In this document: piece after piece, positions 7,071-11,602 of the stretch
How positions within the stretch are numbered: position 1 is the stretch's first letter
Layout of the letters: each line of letters starts with the position of its first letter
From: CAZIPZ01 sp964541075
GTDB lineage: Bacteria; Acidobacteriota; Terriglobia; 20CM-2-55-15
Direction of reading: 5' to 3'
Length of the DNA stretch: 11,602 bases
Assembly (NCBI GenBank): GCA_964541075.1
Contig: CAZIPZ010000127.1
Coordinates: 1 to 11,602 of the forward strand
Notes under the pieces: model-generated
Databases searched by the model: none
The model's input: the letters and a program-made list of their open reading frames with translations, nothing else
Told to the model about the DNA's origin: nothing
Made by a program: the position numbers and the translations under genes

Positions 7071-8783
7071 CTACCTCCCCAGCGCTTCCTTCGCAAAAGC
7101 ATCGTCCGGCTTTATTCGGAGAACCCTTTGAAAATATTCGACTGATCGATCGGACCGCCCTTGCTTGGCCTCGAGGATGCCGAGATTGTTTAAGGCGACC
7201 GTATTGAACGGATCCAGCCGAATGGCTTCGAGATTCGCCGCCCGCCCCGACTCCAAGCGTCCCAAAGTAAGTTCGGCCGCGGCGAGCGCCACATGGGCTT
7301 CTGCGAGCTGCGGTTTACTGCGGATTGCCTGACGGAAAGCTTCAGCAGCATCCTCGATTCTTTTCAAAGACAGGAGCGCTATTCCTAGATTGACGCGGGC
7401 CTCCGCATGACTCGGATCCAACGCCAAACCGAGCTTGTAGTTCGTGACTGCCTTGTCCTTGTCACCAACACCCGAGTACGCCCCGGCAAGCTGGAAATAA
7501 ACTTCAGCTGAAGACTTTTTCTGTTTTTCGAGGAGCTCGATAGCGCGTTTGAGGTCAGCACCTCGGGAGAGCGCGAGTCCCAGATAAAGATCCTTTTCCG
7601 CAACCGGGAGGTAAAAAGCTAGATCGCCCTTGTACGGGACACGCGCGGATTCGGCCTTTTGCTGAAGTAAATTTCCGGGCGGGTTGCGTTGAATGTAGTG
7701 GTCCGTCATGACGACGTGAATGATGTCGTCTGTTCTCCTTTTCGGCATGTGGCAGCCGACGCAGTTTTCGCCGTGCGACAAATTCGTGTTATGGCACGTC
7801 GCACATTTGGCGTTGAAGAATGTTTGGGCGTTTTCGGCCGGTTTGTGAGGATCGTGACATGTCGTGCAGGTCATTTCCGATTCTTGAAAGCAGAGAGAGT
7901 TTCGGAGCCTGTAGGCCTGATGCACAATGTTGAATTCTTCGTTGCCCCGCTTTTGCGGATAGTCGAAGTAGGCTGCGTAGTCCTCCAGATTCTCACCGGG
8001 ACGGAATGAAAAAATGGTGCGGTCGAGTTTCAGCACCATGTTCGGCAAGGGCGCGCTGGTTGTTTCGAGGTGGCATTGCATACAAACATCCATTTCAAGC
8101 TTCCGCCCTAGCTTGACTGGATTGACAATGTTCGCTGTGCTTGGATTGTTGATGTGACGTTCACCGGGTCCGTGACACCGTTCACAGTCGACTCCAGATT
8201 TCATCTGTTGAGGAAATATCGAGACCTGGGACTCGGATCGATCGGCTCCGGCGGCAACGGGTGGATAAGCGGTGTGGCAAAAGACGCAACGATAATTTAT
8301 CCGCCGGGAGAATCCTTCGTGGTCAGGCCGGTCGTATCCAGGCGCTATTCCCCATGTCCCAGTTTCCGCATACCACGCAACCGGCAACTGAAGCAGCTCA
8401 CCAGTCGATGATCGATGCAAATAATCGCGTTCGTGATTACCGGAACCGATGGTGAAGTTGATCTCGACTTCCAGACTGTTTATTTCGCGTCCCTCGGCGT
8501 CCAATTGGTACCTGCGTTGAAAATATTTTCCATCTCGGCGGGACATCACGAAGTGTTGGTTTGAGGGTTTGTGATAAATGCGGTTGTTCTTTTCCCAATC
8601 TTCGAGCGGCTTTGCCGTTTCGATCGGTCCAAACGACTGGGACATGCTGACGCCTTCGTAGGTTTTCGCGATGTCGGAGTGGCAGGAAATGCAAGCTTCG
8701 CTTCCAACGTACCGGGCCGGCGTCTGGCTCGAGGCGATGAGAGTCGCGATTATGAAGAATCCTGCTACAGCCACAAATTTCAT
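7071..8783 (-). CDS. Seven-haem c-type cytochrome fused to a TPR domain
   Basis: The 570-aa protein starts with ATG at 8783; the site before it is weak (CTAGG). Residues 1-20 are a signal peptide, so it acts outside the cytoplasm. Seven CXXCH haem-attachment motifs are seen: CISCH 31-35, CVFCH 166-170, CERCH 200-204, CMQCH 234-238, CTTCH 306-310, CATCH 327-331 and CVGCH 341-345. The last three are close together, as in cytochrome c554/NrfA-like and doubled-CXXCH proteins, and CTTCHDPHKP is typical of these. Residues about 395-565 are at least four TPRs, such as AEARVNLGIALLSLKRIEDA (460-479) and ALNNLGILEAKQGRSDRSVE (530-549). A periplasmic electron carrier or oxidoreductase with a protein-docking tail is likely; the substrate cannot be told. 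Maturation needs a cytochrome c biogenesis system elsewhere. It converges on the TPR gene ending at 6867. Confidence 0.93.
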   Translation of the reverse strand: MKFVAVAGFFIIATLIASSQTPARYVGSEACISCHSDIAKTYEGVSMSQSFGPIETAKPLEDWEKNNRIYHKPSNQHFVMSRRDGKYFQRRYQLDAEGREINSLEVEINFTIGSGNHERDYLHRSSTGELLQLPVAWYAETGTWGIAPGYDRPDHEGFSRRINYRCVFCHTAYPPVAAGADRSESQVSIFPQQMKSGVDCERCHGPGERHINNPSTANIVNPVKLGRKLEMDVCMQCHLETTSAPLPNMVLKLDRTIFSFRPGENLEDYAAYFDYPQKRGNEEFNIVHQAYRLRNSLCFQESEMTCTTCHDPHKPAENAQTFFNAKCATCHNTNLSHGENCVGCHMPKRRTDDIIHVVMTDHYIQRNPPGNLLQQKAESARVPYKGDLAFYLPVAEKDLYLGLALSRGADLKRAIELLEKQKKSSAEVYFQLAGAYSGVGDKDKAVTNYKLGLALDPSHAEARVNLGIALLSLKRIEDAAEAFRQAIRSKPQLAEAHVALAAAELTLGRLESGRAANLEAIRLDPFNTVALNNLGILEAKQGRSDRSVEYFQRVLRIKPDDAFAKEALGR

Positions 8784-9082
8784 TGCCTAGCAGGTTACTG
8801 GAACCCAAGCGCGGGGGCAAGTTGGGGCGGACCCTTAGCGCCCCCCCACCCTGCGACCGACCTGTTGGGTCCAAGCGGGACTCGCGGTGTATTGTCGTCC
8901 GTCGTTAATCCACGGGCGATTTTCCTATTGACAGATTCTGAACCCCATAGATAATGACGCATCGGTTTTCTGCATCTTGTGGGCTCAGTCCGAATACTGG
9001 GTCCGCCATTGCGGTAGCCTTGTCGTTATCGCCTTCTACTGGCTCCCCACTAAAACGTCATAGACGGGGCTGAATCCTCTTA
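8784..9082. other. Intergenic region between cytochrome and NusG-like genes
   Basis: No gene is supported here. It holds a run of seven C (8841-8847), two mutually exclusive stems (GGGGCG 8824-8829 with CGCCCC 8839-8844; GGACCC 8829-8834 with GGGTCC 8867-8872) that would lie in the 5' leader of the cytochrome gene, and a + strand promoter candidate at 8928-8955. Confidence 0.5.
8928..8955 (+). promoter_or_regulatory. Sigma70-type promoter candidate facing away from any + strand gene
   Basis: TTGACA (8928-8933), a 16-base spacer and GATAAT (8950-8955, 5 of 6) form the best promoter match noticed in the window. The next + strand gene with good support starts at 9878. A transcript from here would run antisense through the NusG-like gene (9583-9083). 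Confidence 0.45.
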
Positions 9083-9583
9083 TCAACGCGAATGTGTGCC
9101 GTGCAGCATGTCCACCGAGGATAGCGGTACGGCAAACGCGAATGTCTGATCTAAGGGTGGGACCGGAACCGCCAAGTGCCACTTTCCATCAGACTCCAGA
9201 AATTGCGCCGTTCTTCCGCTTAGCGGACCGTTCATCATGCGACCCTGATGAAGGTTCTCAACAGTCTCCATAACCTTCATAGGCAATCTTGCGCAAATCG
9301 CAGCCCTCAGAGCATCGATGTCCCTGTCAATCATCGCCACCGGATCAGGAATCCCCGCGATACACAGAACGCCGGGCAGGATCAATACTGAGCGCCGGCG
9401 GTCGAGCGCGAATTGCGCGAAGATGGTCGAAGTGGGAATCTTTCCAATTTCGGCAGGCGGAGAAACCGAACTGTCAGCAGATAAAACCGGTATTCCTAGA
9501 GTGTCCAGTTCTGCTGCGACGATCGGGGCAAATCCAGATCTAACCAGAACGACATACCACTGTTTTTCATCAATAGCCTTCAT
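9083..9583 (-). CDS. Divergent NusG-family transcription factor (RfaH/UpxY-like paralogue)
   Basis: The 166-aa protein starts at the ATG at 9583, seven codons inside the longest frame, because GAGGAG sits six to seven bases before it on the - strand. The NGN domain (about 8-100) opens with WYVVLVRSGFAPIVAAELD (9-27) and contains SVLILPGVLCIAGIPDPVA (65-83), which lines up with RLPILITPGVNFIVGVG of the second NusG protein in this window. A KOW-type tail follows (about 110-160: GPLSGRTAQFLESDGKWHLA at 119-138). NusG-family factors bind RNA polymerase and change pausing or termination. The usual LFPGYVF segment is replaced by IPTSTIFAQF (49-58) and the central loop is short, so polymerase contact may be altered. 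It is divergent from the HTH gene at 9878. Confidence 0.8.
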   Translation of the reverse strand: MKAIDEKQWYVVLVRSGFAPIVAAELDTLGIPVLSADSSVSPPAEIGKIPTSTIFAQFALDRRRSVLILPGVLCIAGIPDPVAMIDRDIDALRAAICARLPMKVMETVENLHQGRMMNGPLSGRTAQFLESDGKWHLAVPVPPLDQTFAFAVPLSSVDMLHGTHSR

Positions 9584-9624
9584 GGCTCTCTCCTCATGGT
9601 GCATCTTCAGTCACCACGATAATC

Positions 9625-9657
9625 TGACAACCGTTGACAAACCTTTCACAAGTGAAA
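9625..9657. promoter_or_regulatory. Operator-like repeats between the divergent NusG-like and HTH genes
   Basis: TGACAACC (9625-9632) and TGACAAACC (9635-9643) are direct repeats spaced exactly 10 bp. They are followed by the palindrome TTTCAC-AA-GTGAAA (9644-9657). They lie 42-74 bases upstream of the - strand NusG start at 9583. The rest of the gap (9584-9877) shows no supported gene. Confidence 0.4.
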
Positions 9658-9877
9658 AAAGACACATTTTTCGTATCGACAGCAACTTTCCCGAGACGCT
9701 CAGGCCACTAAACGCATCAAGGATCGTCGTCGTCGGTCCTCACTTCCGAACTCGGAGTTTTTGAGGGAGAACCTGCATATCCTCAGCGCCGGTTTGCGGC
9801 AGCGCATGAACGAGCGCGTCCAGCAGACTGGATGATTCCAACGAATTTGTGATTTTCAGATGCCAGGAGGGTGATCA

Positions 9878-10096
9878 ATGCTTAGATCACAGGGTAAGTA
9901 CTTCACAGTCGAAGAGCGGCAGCGAATTGTGGTGCTTTTAAAACAAACGGACCTCAGTATCGCGGACATCGCCGCTAGAATGAGGTGCAGCCGCAGCGCG
10001 GTGGCTTCATTGAACAGAAGGTTTCAAGTTCGCGAGTACGATGGACGTCGCAGTCATTGGGTTGTGGCATGCGAGAGGGAGGCTTCATCGAGATAG
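9878..10096 (+). CDS. Small helix-turn-helix DNA-binding protein
   Basis: The 72-aa protein starts at the ATG at 9878, seven bases after AGGAGG (9865-9870), the strongest ribosome binding site in this part of the window, which is the main reason to accept so short a frame. Residues 11-23 form a first helix (VEERQRIVVLLKQ). SIADIAARMRCSRSAVASL (27-45) is a helix-turn-helix of the transposase/resolvase-like type, with recognition helix about 38-49 (SRSAVASLNRRF). A basic tail follows with VREYDGRRSHW (51-61). The protein has nothing else, so it should be a stand-alone DNA-binding regulator rather than a transposase. It is divergent from the NusG-like gene and followed by a hairpin at 10161. Targets are unknown; the repeats at 9625-9657 are candidates. 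Confidence 0.72.
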   Translation: MLRSQGKYFTVEERQRIVVLLKQTDLSIADIAARMRCSRSAVASLNRRFQVREYDGRRSHWVVACEREASSR

Positions 10097-10160
10097 CAAT
10101 TGCCAAGAAAGTGGAATTTGGGGGGGAACTGAGCGTCTTTGTCGCCCGTCACCCCGTAAA

Positions 10161-10188
10161 AGGAACGGCCTTTAGGTGTGCCGTTCTT
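10161..10188 (+). terminator. Candidate intrinsic terminator after the HTH gene
   Basis: GAACGGC (10163-10169) pairs with GCCGTTC (10180-10186); a G-T and an A-T pair extend the stem to nine. The loop has ten bases. T-rich sequence follows (TTCTTCTAGTTTG, from 10184). It lies 64 bases after the HTH stop codon. A run of seven G (10120-10126) lies between. The rest of 10097-10388 shows no supported gene. Confidence 0.5.
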
Positions 10189-10388
10189 CTAGTTTGTGCT
10201 GCTTCGGGGCCCACATCCGACGGTCCAATCAGCTGGCGACATAGTTTCGCCTAGACTCTCGCTCTTTCAGTGACCAATTGAACGCTGCCGCCAATCCTAC
10301 ATAATGGTTTCCATCTGGTCGCCGCGGGAAGAACCAAACAACTTTGAGAAGCCTTGGCGCGTATGAACCACAAGCGCAAGGATTTCAT

Positions 10389-11018
10389 GTGAGGCCGACC
10401 ATTCCAGAAGAACGAAGGGCGTTTAAAGTTCGAGTCTCTCTTCCTGAATTGCTTCAGGGTGAGGTAAGGCTCAAAGCAGGCCTTGTCACGACACTGATAA
10501 GGCTCGACGAGTGGTTGGTCTCAGTCCGCAGTGATCGCTGGGATTGGGCGGTTACAAAGCTGCCTGAGTCTGAAGGCTTGTCCCCTCAAGCGCTGATGTT
10601 CCTTGCCGTCGATGTCCTAACAGAAGAAGCATCTGGAATCGAACGCGATCTCCTGCGCAAATCCATGCTCGAAGCGGTGTTCTCCATTTCAACGCTGGAG
10701 CCGCAATTGAAACTTCGACAATCGCAGTTTAAGGACAGGTTCTCGCGCTTTGTCGACGTGTACGGGCCAGCAGAGTTCATGCAACGGTTCCTTGCATTGC
10801 ATGTGTTCAACGTTGTTTGGTTTCAGATATGCGACTTGGTTCGCGTGAAAGCCAAAACGAATGCGGATTTTCTGGCGAAAATGAACTACGTTGAGCGCAG
10901 TTGCCGCGATGCAGTGTTGCGTTCCTGGACCAGCCAAAAACTTCCTCATCCCTTGACTCACGCCTCAGCCCAAGAGCTTGTGGACGATATTGCGAAACGC
11001 CTTTGCTGCGGTGCATAG
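10389..11018 (+). CDS. Hypothetical protein, probably cytoplasmic and helical
   Basis: I do not recognise this protein. From the GTG at 10389, six bases after AAGGA (10378-10382), it has 209 residues. The frame also has a TTG at 10344 with no well-spaced ribosome binding site, which would add 15 residues. There is no signal peptide or clear membrane segment. Charged and hydrophobic residues alternate as in a mostly helical protein; KLRQSQFKDRFSRFVDVYG and LHVFNVVWFQICDLVRVKAK are examples. It ends in a CCGA tail. Two very short frames precede it and overlap start-to-stop (see findings). It lies between the HTH gene and the second NusG gene, so a role in regulating the operon that begins with NusG is possible but only by position. 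That it is a real gene is likely from its length and the lack of a rival frame. Confidence 0.6.
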   Translation: MRPTIPEERRAFKVRVSLPELLQGEVRLKAGLVTTLIRLDEWLVSVRSDRWDWAVTKLPESEGLSPQALMFLAVDVLTEEASGIERDLLRKSMLEAVFSISTLEPQLKLRQSQFKDRFSRFVDVYGPAEFMQRFLALHVFNVVWFQICDLVRVKAKTNADFLAKMNYVERSCRDAVLRSWTSQKLPHPLTHASAQELVDDIAKRLCCGA

Positions 11019-11095
11019 AGAGTGAGCTTTATGCTTGCGAATCCCTGAAAATCCTAAAGATTTGCCTCCGACTGTACGAAAAGAAACACTGGATC

Positions 11096-11116
11096 AGTTG
11101 GCTTTTCGACCCAACT
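11096..11116 (+). other. Small hairpin between the hypothetical and NusG genes
   Basis: AGTTGG (11096-11101) and CCAACT (11111-11116) form a 6-bp stem with a nine-base loop, 77 bases after the stop of the hypothetical gene. No T-run follows. It may be a weak terminator or nothing. Confidence 0.25.
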
Positions 11117-11147
11117 CGCACAAATGTAAACAACAATAATCTAGTTG

Positions 11148-11175
11148 TTGACAGAACGCCTTGCGAATGGAAAAT
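11148..11175 (+). promoter_or_regulatory. Promoter candidate for the second NusG gene
   Basis: TTGACA (11148-11153), 16 bases, then GAAAAT (11170-11175, 4 of 6). A start near 11182 is implied. The -35 overlaps the right arm of CAACAA (11131-11136)/TTGTTG (11145-11150), an inverted repeat that could be an operator. The spacer equals that of the promoter candidate at 8928. Confidence 0.4.
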
Positions 11176-11186
11176 GGAAACCCGAC

Positions 11187-11264
11187 ATGATTAAGAATAC
11201 GGCTGGACTTGGACGGCAGGCCGAGAGGCTTCAGTTGCTCGCGAAGGCTATGGAGGCGCAATGA
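11187..11264 (+). CDS. Possible 25-codon leader peptide overlapping the NusG start
   Basis: The frame opens with ATG at 11187, encodes 25 residues (it ends LQLLAKAMEAQ) and stops at TGA 11262-11264, sharing ATGA with the NusG start codon at 11261. It begins only about five bases after the implied transcription start and has no clear ribosome binding site of its own. The GGAGG (11252-11256) that serves NusG lies within it, so ribosomes finishing this frame would affect NusG initiation. It may be a coupled leader peptide or a chance frame. Confidence 0.3.
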   Translation: MIKNTAGLGRQAERLQLLAKAMEAQ

Positions 11265-11602
11265 GCGAATTATGGTATGCGTTGCACGTTAGAGCACGTT
11301 TTGAGAAGTATGTGCAGACACATCTTCAGGAAAAGGGATACGAATCATTTCTTCCGACGTATACATCCAAGCGGAAATGGTCCGACAGGGTGAAATCTCT
11401 TTCTTTGCCGCTGTTTCCCAACTACGTGTTCTGCAAGTTTGATGTGCATTCGCGTCTCCCTATTCTGATCACACCCGGGGTCAACTTTATTGTCGGAGTC
11501 GGACACTCTCCTTCCCCAGTTGCTCAAGAAGAAATTTTCGCGATCCGCCAGGTCCTGGACTCAGGCATGGCAGCGCGTCCTGTGCCCTATATTGGCGCTG
11601 GT
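11261..11602 (+). CDS. NusG-family antiterminator, UpxY/RfaH-like, N-terminal part (3' end outside window)
   Basis: The frame starts at the ATG at 11261 with GGAGG at 11252-11256 and is open to the last base; 114 residues are visible. The NGN domain is clear: ELWYALHVRARFEKYVQTHL (3-22), GYESFLPTYTSKRKW (26-40), then SLPLFPNYVFCKF (48-60), the family's LFPGYVF segment, and PILITPGVNFIVGVG, followed by PVAQEEIFAIR. The KOW domain should lie beyond the edge. Chromosomal NusG is normally encoded between secE and rplK; neither neighbour is here, so this is a specialised paralogue of the kind (UpxY, RfaH, LoaP) that promotes read-through of long operons, often for capsule or exopolysaccharide. It should interact with RNA polymerase and the leader RNA of its operon. 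The family call is firm; the target operon is inferred. Confidence 0.88.
   Translation, partial: MSELWYALHVRARFEKYVQTHLQEKGYESFLPTYTSKRKWSDRVKSLSLPLFPNYVFCKFDVHSRLPILITPGVNFIVGVGHSPSPVAQEEIFAIRQVLDSGMAARPVPYIGAG

Noticed and set aside
8954..9073. 39-codon frame just downstream of the promoter candidate at 8928
   Set aside because: Its ATG overlaps the -10 hexamer, so it would not be inside the transcript, and it has no ribosome binding site.
9654..9835. Open + strand frame of about 60 codons ending at TGA 9833-9835
   Set aside because: The translation is helical and charged, but there is no ATG near its beginning and no ribosome binding site; the only ATG is eight codons before the stop. 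A remnant gene is possible but cannot be supported.
10000..10091. 14-bp near-repeat (12 of 14) at 10000-10013 and 10078-10091 inside the HTH gene
   Set aside because: It is short and imperfect, the two copies do not encode similar peptides in the HTH frame, and nothing suggests an attachment site or duplication.
9985..10254. 89-codon frame overlapping the HTH gene and crossing the run of seven G
   Set aside because: No ribosome binding site and no motif; the HTH frame explains the first half. Phase variation through the G-run was considered, but the HTH stop precedes the run.

Overview
The window looks like chromosome from an Acidobacteriota bacterium, probably of the Solibacter/Bryobacter type. 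This is inferred from the gene families, not from any marker gene: a DUF1501 protein, a DUF1549/DUF1553 protein, an FGE-like protein, exported TPR proteins and a multiheme cytochrome fused to TPRs. Such families are also common in Planctomycetes. No rRNA, tRNA, CRISPR array or insertion sequence was seen.

Left part (1-5010, + strand). Three tightly spaced genes read as one operon: the C-terminal part of a DUF1501 protein (cut by the window edge), an exported FGE-fold protein that lacks the catalytic cysteines, and an exported NTF2/SnoaL-like protein with an Ala/Pro/Lys-rich linker. A 9-bp perfect hairpin follows. A 388-bp gap then carries two near-identical GAAC-N2-GTTC palindromes 32 bp apart, ahead of an exported DUF1549/DUF1553 protein with one CXXCH motif. 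That gene is closed by a 10-bp perfect hairpin. DUF1501 and DUF1549/DUF1553 proteins usually occur as partners, so the four genes probably serve one cell-envelope function, which is unknown.

Middle part (5020-8783). A + strand gene for a histidine-rich exported TPR protein converges on a - strand gene for a seven-heme c-type cytochrome with a C-terminal TPR domain. Both proteins should work outside the cytoplasmic membrane, the second in electron transfer.

Right part (8784-11602). This is a regulatory region of a different kind. It holds a divergent - strand NusG paralogue, a small + strand helix-turn-helix protein with a strong ribosome binding site, an unrecognised 209-aa protein, and a second NusG paralogue of the UpxY/RfaH-like type that runs off the right edge. 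Specialised NusG paralogues commonly head long polysaccharide operons, so an exopolysaccharide or capsule cluster may begin just beyond the window. The last NusG gene is preceded by a 25-codon open frame whose stop overlaps its start (ATGA), under a good promoter candidate. Another good promoter candidate at 8928-8955 points into the antisense strand of the first NusG paralogue.
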